DNA of 38,774 nucleotides from Ruminococcus sp. UBA4321 (GTDB taxonomy: Bacteria; Bacillota; Clostridia; Oscillospirales; Ruminococcaceae): the NCBI GenBank assembly GCA_002393815.1, contig DGUB01000021.1:1-38774 (forward strand), given 5' to 3'. Positions 8,957-17,019 of the stretch are shown one piece after another. The position numbers and the translations under genes are program-made. The notes under the pieces were generated by a model. That model ran no database searches and had not been told where the DNA came from. It was given only the letters and a program-made list of their open reading frames with translations. Within the stretch, counting starts at the first letter, position 1, and every line of letters begins with the position of its first letter.

Positions 8957-9835
8957 TTACTTGTTCCAGGCTTTGCGGAAGCTTTCCAGGAAACTCTTGA
9001 ATGTGTCAATTTCGGTATTTTCTTTCTGATACAGGAATACCAGAGAACGCTTTTCATCAAAATTGGAAATATCCAGTTTCTGCACACGGTCTTCCATATC
9101 CTGCATACTGGTTTCATAAGCGAACTGCACGCCGATTCCGGCAGCCGTCAGTTCACGGAGAGAAACGGAAGTTCCGGCGGTCATGCTGTGCTGGAATTCG
9201 TCAGCAAGCAGTTTATGCTGTTCCAGCACTTCATCAAGAACAGCACGGTCAGCCGCGCCGTTTTCGCTCATCAGCAGACGTTCCGGCAGAAGCTGGGAAA
9301 TGGCTTCCAGAGCCTTTTCATGATTCTTTGCCGCATAACAGGCAAAACCGACTTCGCCGACAGGTTCACTGGCAAACGGTACATCTTCATACATGCTGTC
9401 TGCAAGAATAAAATCAAGCTGTCCGTTTTCGAGCATGGCGATTAAGTCGTCTGTTTTCTTGACATACAGGCTGACTTCGGGAGCATTTTCCTGTTTCAGG
9501 ATGCCGGCGAGAATTCTGGCAGCCGCAGCTTCGCCGAGTTCTTCCGGATAGCCGAAGCGGAGTACCTGACCGGCTTCACCCATTCTCTTCAAATCGGCGA
9601 CGATTTTCGCGCTCATTTTTGTCATGGCTTCTGCCTGACGGCGCAGATATTCGCCTTCGGGGGTCAGGCGGAGCGTCTTGCCTTCATAGCTGAATAATTT
9701 GCACTGGTATCTTCTTTGCAGATACTTGATGTGCTGTGTAACAGAAGGCTGTGTAATATCCAGCAGTTTGGCGGTTTTGGTGTAGCTCTTGGTTTCACAG
9801 AGCTGTAAAAAAGTAGCAATTCTGAAGTCTAACAT
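8957..9835 (-). CDS. LysR-family transcriptional regulator
   Basis: 292 aa, normal length. N-terminal winged helix-turn-helix at about 1-65 (FLQLCETKSYTKTAKLLDIT, then QPSVTQHIKYLQRRYQCKLF), linker helix, and a periplasmic-binding-protein-like effector domain (about 90-290). LysR proteins are tetrameric regulators that usually control a divergent neighbour and themselves; here the neighbour is asparagine synthase. AAGGAG precedes the ATG. The effector ligand cannot be read from sequence. Confidence 0.93.
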   Translation of the reverse strand: MLDFRIATFLQLCETKSYTKTAKLLDITQPSVTQHIKYLQRRYQCKLFSYEGKTLRLTPEGEYLRRQAEAMTKMSAKIVADLKRMGEAGQVLRFGYPEELGEAAAARILAGILKQENAPEVSLYVKKTDDLIAMLENGQLDFILADSMYEDVPFASEPVGEVGFACYAAKNHEKALEAISQLLPERLLMSENGAADRAVLDEVLEQHKLLADEFQHSMTAGTSVSLRELTAAGIGVQFAYETSMQDMEDRVQKLDISNFDEKRSLVFLYQKENTEIDTFKSFLESFRKAWNK

Positions 9836-9883
9836 AGTTAATTTCTCCTTATATTATAATATTTGATTTATGTTTATATAATT

Positions 9884-9912
9884 ATTTTACACAATTTTTT
9901 AAAACTTGTCAA
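9884..9912 (-). promoter_or_regulatory. Promoter of the LysR gene
   Basis: Minus strand TTGACA (9912-9907), 17 bp, TAAAAT (9889-9884). Its -35 box overlaps the predicted asnB -35 box by five bases. Confidence 0.7.
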
Positions 9913-9934
9913 GCATTTTCTTATATTATATATA
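9906..9934 (+). promoter_or_regulatory. Likely promoter of asnB
   Basis: TTGTCA (9906-9911), 17 bp, TATATA (9929-9934), which would give a leader of about 85 bases. The AT-richness makes the -10 assignment less certain than elsewhere. Confidence 0.5.
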
Positions 9935-10024
9935 AAAAGTTTAAATTTTGGACACATTTTGGAAATCAGTTTCATAAACTATAGTATTCGGTATTTCAGA
10001 AATGCGAAAGGATGCGATGATTTT

Positions 10025-11863
10025 ATGTGCGGTATTGCAGGATTTATTGACTGGAATGAGGATATGCGTCATCAGTATGCCGCGGCGGAACTCATGCAGA
10101 AAGCTATCCGCCGGAGAGGTCCTGACCAGAAAGGCATCTATCTGACAGAACGGGCGGCACTGATACATACCCGGCTTGCCGTCATTGACCCCGAAAACGG
10201 CAGACAGCCGATGCAGTTCTCGGACGGTCAGGAAGTGTATACGATTGTCTATAACGGAGAACTTTATAATACACAGGAAATCCGGAAAGAACTGGAAGAA
10301 AAAGGCTGTGAGTTTGTCACCCATGCAGATACCGAAGTGCTTCTGAAAGCGTATATGATTTACGGCGCGGAATGTGTGAATCTGCTGAACGGGATTTTTG
10401 CATTCGCCGTCTGGGAGGAGAAGAAAGAACGGCTGTTTCTGGCACGGGACAGAATCGGCGTGAAACCGCTGTTCTATTATCAGACGGAAACGGGAATGCT
10501 GTTCGGCTCGGAACTGAAAGCGATTCTGGCACATCCGGCAGTGCCGCACGAAATCGACAGGGAGGGCATCAGTCAGATATTGCTGTTCGCACCCGGCAGA
10601 ACTCCCGGCTGCGGCGTGTTCCGGAATATGAAAGAAATTCTTCCGGCGCACTGTGCGTATTATACGAAAGAAGACGGCTTGCAGATTTCCTGTTACTGGA
10701 AACTGGAAGCCCGTGAACATACCGAAAATTTCGTTCAGACTGCCGAACATGTCAGATTCCTGCTGACCGATGCCATCAAAAGACAGCTTGTCTCGGATGT
10801 GCCGCTCGGAACATTTCTGTCCGGCGGACTGGATTCCAGTCTGATTTCTTCCGTTGCCGCACGGGAATTCGCCAAAGACGGCAGAAAACTGCATACATTC
10901 TCCATTGATTACCGGGACAATGACAAGTATTTCCGGAAAAGTAAATTCCAGCCGAACAGCGACCCGGAATTTATCCGCCGGATGCAGAAATATCTGAAAG
11001 CAAAACACCACTGGACTGTCATTGATACCCCTCAGCTTGCCGGCGCATTATATGATGCTGTACAGGCGCGTGACCTGCCCGGTATGGTCGATGTCGATGC
11101 TTCTCTGTTATTGTTCTGCAAAGAGATTAAAGAACATGTAACAGTTGCCCTGTCCGGAGAATGTGCGGATGAATTATTCGGCGGCTATCCGTGGTACCGT
11201 GACCCGGAAATCCGTGCCGCTTACGGATTCCCGTGGGCGCAGAGTACTGCTTACAGGATGAATTTCGCCAAGCCGGAAATCCGGGAATTTCTCGAACAGC
11301 AGGACGATATCAGCAAGGAATATCAGGCTACACTTGACCGGACAGCTCTGCTCGAAGGCGAATCCGGTACAGAAAAGCGCATGAAAGAAATGATGCGCCT
11401 GAATCTTGACTGGTTTATGCAGACCCTTCTCGACCGGAAAGACCGCATGAGCATGTGGAATGCACTCGAAGTCCGTGTTCCGTTCTGTGATTACCGGATT
11501 GCACAGTATTTATATAATATTCCGTGGGAGTTCAAGGAATATCAGGGCTATGAAAAAGGTTTGCTCCGGGAAGCAATGAAAGACTACCTTCCGGAAGAAA
11601 TTCTCTGGAGAAAGAAAAGTCCCTATCCGAAAACACACAATCCGAATTATCTTGCCGCAGTTACCAAGCTGCTGGAAGACCGGATTTCCAGTCCGGATGC
11701 GCCGATTCTGCAAATTGTCCGGAAAGAAGCTCTGGAACAGCTTATGTATGGGGAGGATAATGTACAGTTCTACGGTCAGCTGATGACAAAGCCCCAGACA
11801 ATCGCGTATTATCTGCAATTGGATTACTGGCTGGAAACGTATCAGGTGAAAATCTGTTTATAA
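10025..11863 (+). CDS. asnB: Asparagine synthase (glutamine-hydrolysing)
   Basis: 612 aa. The start MCGIAGFIDW is fixed by chemistry: after removal of Met, Cys becomes the N-terminal nucleophile of the class II glutaminase domain (about 1-200). The synthetase domain contains the PP-loop LSGGLDSSLISS near residue 264 and the downstream LSGECADELFGGY and RKDRMSMWNALEVRVPF blocks. It makes asparagine from aspartate, glutamine and ATP in the cytosol; some relatives amidate peptidoglycan or antibiotics, but nothing here indicates that. Ribosome binding site GAAAGGATG. Longer in-frame starts upstream would bury the catalytic Cys and are rejected. Divergent from a LysR gene. Confidence 0.95.
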   Translation: MCGIAGFIDWNEDMRHQYAAAELMQKAIRRRGPDQKGIYLTERAALIHTRLAVIDPENGRQPMQFSDGQEVYTIVYNGELYNTQEIRKELEEKGCEFVTHADTEVLLKAYMIYGAECVNLLNGIFAFAVWEEKKERLFLARDRIGVKPLFYYQTETGMLFGSELKAILAHPAVPHEIDREGISQILLFAPGRTPGCGVFRNMKEILPAHCAYYTKEDGLQISCYWKLEAREHTENFVQTAEHVRFLLTDAIKRQLVSDVPLGTFLSGGLDSSLISSVAAREFAKDGRKLHTFSIDYRDNDKYFRKSKFQPNSDPEFIRRMQKYLKAKHHWTVIDTPQLAGALYDAVQARDLPGMVDVDASLLLFCKEIKEHVTVALSGECADELFGGYPWYRDPEIRAAYGFPWAQSTAYRMNFAKPEIREFLEQQDDISKEYQATLDRTALLEGESGTEKRMKEMMRLNLDWFMQTLLDRKDRMSMWNALEVRVPFCDYRIAQYLYNIPWEFKEYQGYEKGLLREAMKDYLPEEILWRKKSPYPKTHNPNYLAAVTKLLEDRISSPDAPILQIVRKEALEQLMYGEDNVQFYGQLMTKPQTIAYYLQLDYWLETYQVKICL

Positions 11864-11864
11864 A

Positions 11865-11897
11865 AAATGCCCCTGAAAGAGAGTTTCTTTCAGGGGT
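11865..11897. terminator. Bidirectional terminator between asnB and the convergent operon
   Basis: CCCCTGAAAG (11870-11879) pairs with CTTTCAGGGG (11887-11896). On the minus strand it is followed by a CATTTTTT tail and the stop codon of the 145-aa protein lies inside the hairpin. The plus-strand tail is poorer in T. Confidence 0.8.
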
Positions 11898-12327
11898 GAT
11901 TTGATTCGTTATAGAAAGTCAGCAAATCTTCGATACATGTCCGGAGCAGGTCGGTTTTTCCGGAGGTGAGCATGTCTTCAAAATAGTAAATCATATAAAA
12001 CGGTGAATCTTTCCGGGTGGTATGAAACGGCAGAACGTCCCATAACTCGCCCAGACGGATGGCAAAAGTTTCAGTGTCCTGTTCCGGACGGAGCCGATTC
12101 AGAAACCGGATGAGAGCGCGGCTGAGTGTATCTTCATTCAGGGTCGAATAATCGAAATTTCTGGAAAGATAAATGACAGCATCCCGGAAACTCATGCATT
12201 CGAGTTCGAGTAAGTCTTTATTTTCGGGATTTTCCAGAAAGATACGGTTGAGATTTTCTTCAAACAGTTCTGCGGTATCAAATCCGGCGCGGTACAGCAG
12301 TATCAGTGACAGTAATTCTTCATTCAT
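11890..12327 (-). CDS. Hypothetical protein, 145 aa
   Basis: Soluble, acidic, predicted mostly helical (MNEELLSLILLYRAGFDTAE, then a series of Leu-rich helices). No motif I recognise. Its ATG overlaps the DUF4291 stop in ATGAATGA (8-base overlap), so it is translationally coupled to that gene and probably works with it. Last gene of the five-gene minus-strand operon starting at 15156. The stop codon sits inside the terminator hairpin. Confidence 0.8.
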   Translation of the reverse strand: MNEELLSLILLYRAGFDTAELFEENLNRIFLENPENKDLLELECMSFRDAVIYLSRNFDYSTLNEDTLSRALIRFLNRLRPEQDTETFAIRLGELWDVLPFHTTRKDSPFYMIYYFEDMLTSGKTDLLRTCIEDLLTFYNESNHP

Positions 12328-12874
12328 GGGGATAGAGCCTTTCCGGGGGGAGCAGGGGAGTAATATCTTCGCCTTTTTCTTTGCGGATTCTTAAATCCGT
12401 GACATAGTCCGTCATATCCTGAATGTTCACAATCCAGTCAGAAACGAATTTTTTCACAGATTCGCCACGGATGCCTATCTGAATGGAACGGTATTCCAGC
12501 GGATTGCCGTGAATATCGCGTTCCGGGTCGAACTGTACGCGGATATCAGAAGTCTGAATCTGCTGCTGCCATTCCGGATAAGAAATTCCCAGTGCTTCTG
12601 AATAGCTTGAAACAACGGCATTCTGAACCAGAAAATCAAAAGCTTCTCTTTTGATAGTAATCGCAAGAATTCGTTCCTGATTTTCCTTTGTCGCCCATCC
12701 GGAACGGTACATCATCCACAGAAAAGACGGCTTAATCCAGGTCATGCGCGTAAGTTTGAAACGGCTTCCGAACGTGCCGAGTTTTACGGCTTCTTCGGCA
12801 ATTGCCGGGCAGTATGCCTGATATACCCGGACGGTATTATCATCATAAACGGCTCTGATGGCTTTATATTCCAT
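12320..12874 (-). CDS. DUF4291 family protein
   Basis: 184 aa. The sequence MEYKAIRAVYDDNTVRVYQA, then FKLTRMTWIKPSFLWMMYRSGW and ERILAITIKREAFDFL, fits DUF4291 from start to end. Function unknown. I chose the ATG at 12874, 4 bases after the stop of the dockerin esterase, because family members begin at this Y-x-x-IRAxYDD block; an ATG at 12904 would overlap the esterase. No clear ribosome binding site of its own, consistent with coupled translation. Downstream coupling with the 145-aa protein. Confidence 0.9.
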   Translation of the reverse strand: MEYKAIRAVYDDNTVRVYQAYCPAIAEEAVKLGTFGSRFKLTRMTWIKPSFLWMMYRSGWATKENQERILAITIKREAFDFLVQNAVVSSYSEALGISYPEWQQQIQTSDIRVQFDPERDIHGNPLEYRSIQIGIRGESVKKFVSDWIVNIQDMTDYVTDLRIRKEKGEDITPLLPPERLYPHE

Positions 12875-12878
12875 GATT

Positions 12879-13949
12879 TTACACCACAGGGTCATCAATG
12901 ACAATCCGGCTTTGCAGAATTGTCTTTTTCAGCAGAATCAAATCATAAATATTAACAATATTATCATAATTGATATCTGCATTTCTGAAAGCATTCGGAC
13001 TGATTTTTTCTTTGCCGAGCAGATATTTCTGTAACAGAATAATATCCTGTAAATTTAAAGAATCATCTTCTGTGATATCACCAGGAATCACAGTATCTGT
13101 CACATCTGTTTCTGTTTCCGTGATTTCTTGTGTTTCCGTTTCGGATTCTGTTTCTGTAGGTGTTTCAGGCTTGCCGTCAATGAATTCTGTTAATTTGCCG
13201 TACCAGTAAGTTCCCATTTTTTCATAGCCCTCTGCACTGGGGTGAACGCCGTCGAGCAGGTCAGCTTTTGTCAGGACGGAATTGATATCCGCCTGAGCAA
13301 TGGGCTTGCCTTCTGCCTGTTTCTGGGAGACAATTTCACGGATTTGCGTGTTATAGTCATCCACAGCCTTGTCCATTTCTTCGGCAGTGTAAGCGTTTGT
13401 ATAGTTTGTGACATCAGCATCCATATAGGGAATTGTCGAAACATATAACAAGCCGTCTTCCGGAATATAAGTCAGAATGGTATCAATCAGCAGTTCCAGT
13501 CTTTCATCCATGCCGTCGAGCGCACTGGAAAGAATATCATTTGTGCCAATCTGGAGCATGACGACATCTGCGGGATATTCCTGCATGAGCCATTCGGAGA
13601 AATTATAGATTCCGCTGCGCTGGTTCGGGATATCGGCGATAGCGTAGCCGGAATATCCGGCATGGTTCATATCACTGCCGTTTTCGCTGTCCCAGACAGT
13701 GCTGTCCAGACCGTTAGGACCTACAAAATCGATACCGTCTGTATAGCCGTTTTCTTTGAGCAGGTTCCAGAGTGTGACACGATAGCCGTTGACGGGGTCT
13801 TGTGTAAATCCGTCTGTAATCGAATCGCCGAGCGGCATCACGCGGAGTTTCTGAACCTGTTCTTCTTCCGGGAATGCTGTCAGGGAAGAAATCATACATG
13901 CAGTAAGTGCGCCTGCGGTCAGTGCCGAGATTAATTTTCTTATTTTCAT
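12879..13949 (-). CDS. Secreted SGNH esterase (CE3-type acetylxylan esterase) with C-terminal dockerin
   Basis: 356 aa. Signal peptide about 1-26. SGNH/GDSL catalytic domain about 34-255: block I VMPLGDSITDG (Ser43), HAGYSGY, block III LQIGTNDIL, block V DGVHPSAEGYEKM (Asp-His near 231-234), a pattern typical of CE3 acetylxylan esterases that remove O-acetyl groups from xylan. A TE-rich linker (about 258-283) leads to a type I dockerin (about 286-345; loops DITEDDSLNLQD and DINYDNIVNIYD). The ATG lies 3 bases after the stop of the upstream membrane protein, with AAGAAAGGA as ribosome binding site. Substrate (xylan or pectin acetyl groups) is inferred. Confidence 0.92.
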   Translation of the reverse strand: MKIRKLISALTAGALTACMISSLTAFPEEEQVQKLRVMPLGDSITDGFTQDPVNGYRVTLWNLLKENGYTDGIDFVGPNGLDSTVWDSENGSDMNHAGYSGYAIADIPNQRSGIYNFSEWLMQEYPADVVMLQIGTNDILSSALDGMDERLELLIDTILTYIPEDGLLYVSTIPYMDADVTNYTNAYTAEEMDKAVDDYNTQIREIVSQKQAEGKPIAQADINSVLTKADLLDGVHPSAEGYEKMGTYWYGKLTEFIDGKPETPTETESETETQEITETETDVTDTVIPGDITEDDSLNLQDIILLQKYLLGKEKISPNAFRNADINYDNIVNIYDLILLKKTILQSRIVIDDPVV

Positions 13950-13952
13950 ACA

Positions 13953-14582
13953 TCAAAATCCTTTCTTCTTTAAATTTACTGAAAGATTATCAGAAATATC
14001 CGGAATTTCCGGCATTTCGTCTTTGGGCTTGACTGTAAAGTCCGGAGAAGCTTCTTCCGGCATGTCAAGCATTTTGGTTTCGTGAACGCTGTCAAGCGGA
14101 TGGTCGGGCTGATATTCTTTTCCGAAATACCGCATCTGTTCGTCAAAGCGTTTGTTAAAATGCGGATAGCCTTCCTGTTTCCGAATCCAGAGAGCCTGCC
14201 GGCATTCCGGAATCTGTGAAAGACAGAGAATCAGCATAGGAATTCCCGCAATCAGATGAATAAATTCCAGAAGAACGCCTGAAATTATCAGTAATATGGC
14301 AAGCAGCAGAAGTTTCGGTTTTTCCGGAACAGCAAACAGCAGCAGGACTAACAGCCCGATACTGTAGATAAATGCAAATAATCCGAATGTGACCCCCTGT
14401 AAAAATTTCCCATAAATTAAAGAAAGATGATATTTTACAGGCAGTGCAATTGCAAGATAAAGGTTCAGCAGTGTCAGGACGGAAAAGCAAAACAATCTTT
14501 TCTGATGACGGGTTTTATGGACATTCATGAGTGTGCGGCATTTATCATAATGTGAAGTATCTTTACCGACTTCCATTGGCAT
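13953..14582 (-). CDS. Membrane protein of unknown function, GYPxF family, paralogue 2
   Basis: 209 aa from MPMEVGKDTSHYDKCRTLM. This ATG is preceded by GGAAAGGAGTG; a longer in-frame start at 14672 would overlap the upstream gene by 110 bases and lacks such a site. Four or five hydrophobic segments (about 35-115), then SQIPECxxxLWIRKQEGYPH and FNKRFDEQM, and an acidic Pro-rich tail. Clearly related to the proteins at 4543-5130 and 14563-15156. The start overlaps the upstream paralogue by 20 bases, indicating coupled translation and probably a joint complex. The dockerin esterase follows 3 bases downstream. Confidence 0.85.
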   Translation of the reverse strand: MPMEVGKDTSHYDKCRTLMNVHKTRHQKRLFCFSVLTLLNLYLAIALPVKYHLSLIYGKFLQGVTFGLFAFIYSIGLLVLLLFAVPEKPKLLLLAILLIISGVLLEFIHLIAGIPMLILCLSQIPECRQALWIRKQEGYPHFNKRFDEQMRYFGKEYQPDHPLDSVHETKMLDMPEEASPDFTVKPKDEMPEIPDISDNLSVNLKKKGF

Positions 14583-15156
14583 GAAAATCACTCCTTTCCG
14601 GAATTCCGGGCGCGTCGGGCATTTCGACATGCTGTGCGGAATGGGGTCTGTATTCTTCCGGAGGTTCTTCAAAAGCGTCTTTCATTTCGGCATCGCGAAG
14701 ATTGTCGAAAGTATGTGCAGACTGGTATTCTCTTCCGAACGTTTCCATCTGTTCGTCAAAGCGTTCGCTGAAATGCGGATAGCCGGGCTGTTCTTTCAGA
14801 AAGTTCAGCTTTTTGGAATCCTTATAGACCCACGCCAGAAGCGCAAGCAGAACAATACCGAATCCGAAAAATACACATCCGCTGACCGTTCCCAGAAGAA
14901 TCAGGATTGCCGAAACAATACAGATTTTCGGTGTTTCCGGCACGGCGAATATGAAAGAAATCAGAATTCCGGCAAGGTACAGCAGGGCGACTATTGTAAA
15001 TCCCAGACCATACCGGTTTGCCATCGGAATCAGAGCCGCCGGAACATCCAGAAACAGCAGAACTGCCGCGGCTTTCAGCCGGAAAGAATTATTTTTTTCG
15101 ATTTTCCGCATCATGGTCTGATATTTCACATAGCGGGAAGAATCGGGTTCTGTCAT
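14563..15156 (-). CDS. Membrane protein of unknown function, GYPxF family, paralogue 3
   Basis: 197 aa, first gene of the operon, with AAAGGAGGG before the ATG. Start MTEPDSSRYVKYQTMMRKIE, several hydrophobic segments (about 28-112), then FLKEQPGYPHFSERFDEQM and a C-terminal tail rich in acidic residues and Pro (ending MPDAPGIPERSDFHANGSR). Shares the GYPHFxxRFDEQMxxFGxEYQ stretch closely with paralogue 2. Function unknown; I infer an envelope role from membrane location and neighbours. Confidence 0.85.
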   Translation of the reverse strand: MTEPDSSRYVKYQTMMRKIEKNNSFRLKAAAVLLFLDVPAALIPMANRYGLGFTIVALLYLAGILISFIFAVPETPKICIVSAILILLGTVSGCVFFGFGIVLLALLAWVYKDSKKLNFLKEQPGYPHFSERFDEQMETFGREYQSAHTFDNLRDAEMKDAFEEPPEEYRPHSAQHVEMPDAPGIPERSDFHANGSR

Positions 15157-15182
15157 AGAAAGCCCTCCTTTCTGATAGTTTC

Positions 15183-15211
15183 AGTATAGCATATTTCCGG
15201 AATTTTGTCCA
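15183..15211 (-). promoter_or_regulatory. Sigma-A promoter of the GYPxF/esterase operon
   Basis: Minus strand TGGACA (15211-15206), 17 bp, TATACT (15188-15183), 27 bases before the ATG at 15156. Confidence 0.8.
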
Positions 15212-15229
15212 TAGTTTTTTCATTTTTTA

Positions 15230-15258
15230 TTGACAGGGAATTTAAAATCTGCTATAAT
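15230..15258 (+). promoter_or_regulatory. Sigma-A promoter of the SGNH lipoprotein gene
   Basis: TTGACA (15230-15235), 17 bp, TATAAT (15253-15258), 33 bases before the ATG at 15291. Confidence 0.88.
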
Positions 15259-15290
15259 AAAAGCAAATCTACAGAAGGGGAGATTTTTGT

Positions 15291-16544
15291 ATGAAAAAAA
15301 TAATCAGTGTACTGCTGTTCTGTACTCTGCTGATGACAGCATGTGCCGGCACAGTGCCGGAATCTTCTCAGGAAGTGCCGGAAACGCAGGCTCAGACCGA
15401 AGCAGAAGTAGAAACAGAAACTGAAACCGTTCCGGTGGAAAAGGCGGCAAGTATTTTCGAAGGTCATATCTCGAATACGGTCATTTCGACAGGAAATAAT
15501 TATATGATGGATGCCAAAGGCGGAAAGACATTTCAGATATATTTTCCGGTTGAAGAATCCGGCAAACTGGAATATCAGTTTTATTTCTCGAATACGGTGG
15601 ATTCCACATGGGAGCGCGGCAGATATTCCTATGCAGGAAAATCCGGCGGAAGCTATCAGATTCTGAATGCGCGTATCTGGACGGCATCTTCTCCGGATAC
15701 GGATGATAATTCAGAGCCTGTAGAAATTACCTTTGACGGCAGTCCGGAAAAAGCTGTTTCACCGGATGAAACATTCTGGAGCGATGCGGTCAGTATTGAC
15801 GTTCCGGAAGGGAAGTATCTTGTCTGGGAATGGACGCTCGACGGGGAAGACATTCCCTGCAACAGAATGACGGAACTCGCGTATTCCTATATTATCGGCG
15901 CGGACGGCGCAGGAGAATATAATATGGATGTGCCGTGTCCGCAGCTTATCGGGACGAACCGGGAAGTTAAAAAGAAAATCGCCTGTTTCGGGGATTCCAT
16001 CACACAGGGCGCACAGACAACGCCTTATGCACAGAATTTCTGGGTTTCCAAAGTTTCGGAAAGTTTAGGCAGTGACTATGCTGTCTGGAATATCGGGTGC
16101 GGCTATGCAAGGGCGAGTGATGCGGCATTATGCAGTAACTGGCTGGAACGAGCCAAGAGTGCCGATATCGTAACACTGGCATTCGGAACGAATGATTTAG
16201 CGGTCGGGCAGTACGGACAGAGAAGTTCCAGTTCCGCGGACGAAATTGAAGGCTGGCTCCGGACGCTGATTCAGGAACTGAAAAATGCCGGCTGTCAGGT
16301 GATATTGTTTAATCTGCCGCCGTTCGATTTTGATGAACAAACGGAAGCAGTCCGGGAGGAAGTCAATTCTCGGATTCCGGGAATCGCAGAGGAAACAGGC
16401 TGTGAATTTTTCGACTGGAATGCTCTGCTTGAAAATCCGGACGAGCCGGGAAAGACACTTTACGGAGGACATCCGGATGATGAGGGCTGTCAGATGATTG
16501 CAGATGCTTTTTTAAAGCAGTTTTCCGCTTTATTGGAATCATGA
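15291..16544 (+). CDS. SGNH/GDSL-hydrolase lipoprotein
   Basis: 417 aa. Lipoprotein signal MKKIISVLLFCTLLMTAC, lipobox LMTAC with Cys18, then a TE-rich linker (about 25-55). Residues 57-215 form a beta-rich accessory domain; 228-415 are an SGNH hydrolase: block I ACFGDSITQG (Ser near 235), block II NIGCGYAR, block III AFGTNDLAV, block V YGGHPDDEG. It should be a surface-anchored esterase; the two-domain layout recalls CE2-like esterases, though I would not assign the family firmly. Ribosome binding site GAAGGGGAG. Diverges from the GYPxF/CE3 operon, so two SGNH enzymes sit on opposite sides of one promoter region. Confidence 0.9.
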   Translation: MKKIISVLLFCTLLMTACAGTVPESSQEVPETQAQTEAEVETETETVPVEKAASIFEGHISNTVISTGNNYMMDAKGGKTFQIYFPVEESGKLEYQFYFSNTVDSTWERGRYSYAGKSGGSYQILNARIWTASSPDTDDNSEPVEITFDGSPEKAVSPDETFWSDAVSIDVPEGKYLVWEWTLDGEDIPCNRMTELAYSYIIGADGAGEYNMDVPCPQLIGTNREVKKKIACFGDSITQGAQTTPYAQNFWVSKVSESLGSDYAVWNIGCGYARASDAALCSNWLERAKSADIVTLAFGTNDLAVGQYGQRSSSSADEIEGWLRTLIQELKNAGCQVILFNLPPFDFDEQTEAVREEVNSRIPGIAEETGCEFFDWNALLENPDEPGKTLYGGHPDDEGCQMIADAFLKQFSALLES

Positions 16545-16579
16545 AAAAACACCGCTTGGAAAGTAGTTTCCAGGCGGTG
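16544..16579. terminator. Hairpin terminator after the SGNH lipoprotein gene
   Basis: A 13-bp stem, CACCGCTTGGAAA (16550-16562) with TTTCCAGGCGGTG (16567-16579), loop GTAG. The T6 run is on the minus strand (A6 at 16544-16549), so it is best suited to stop transcripts arriving from the right. Confidence 0.75.
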
Positions 16580-17019
16580 AAAATTGTGGTATCATTAAAA
16601 TGCAGACATAACCAGCCGCAAAAGGAAGATACTAATTTTGAAAAGCAGATATCTGAAGAGAATGATGTGAAAATCCTGAGAAGAAACTGATTTCAAAAAT
16701 TTTTCCGTGCGTGATGGAAATAACAAAAGTCAAATCAGCAAGCGAGTGCTTTTCTGAAAAAACAATGTCATGATGAAACAGACTCTGCTCTTTACTGCTT
16801 GACATCCGCAAGTATGTCTCAAAGAGTTCCGGAAAACTTTCTGAAATTTCTCTTTTCCAGCTTAAATCTTCCGGGGCTTCAAAAATTGAATTCACTTCTG
16901 CTGCCATGTTCAGGCTGTTTTTCTTATTTTAATATATTTTTCATCAAAATTAACTGGAGCTGCTGCACTGCTACATGCAACAGCCCCTTTATAAATTTTT
17001 TACCCGATTTTAACTTTGT
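16580..17019. other. Gap with no convincing gene
   Basis: About 440 bases between convergent genes. A 91-codon minus-strand frame (16632-16907, starting MAAEVNSIFEAPEDLSWKRE) has protein-like composition in its first half but no ribosome binding site and no recognised relative; it could be a small gene or a decayed remnant. The oppositely oriented hairpin terminator at 16544-16579 would fit a minus-strand transcript ending there. Confidence 0.4.
16956..16987 (-). terminator. Possible weak terminator after the Wzz-like gene
   Basis: On the minus strand GGGGCTGTTGC pairs with GCAGCAGCTCC (11 bp with G-T pairs), followed by AGTTAATTTT, a poor T tract. Confidence 0.45.

Noticed and set aside
16632..16907. 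91-codon minus-strand frame starting MAAEVNSIFE
   Set aside because: No ribosome binding site, no recognised relative, and a second half with unconvincing composition; only noted within the gap description.
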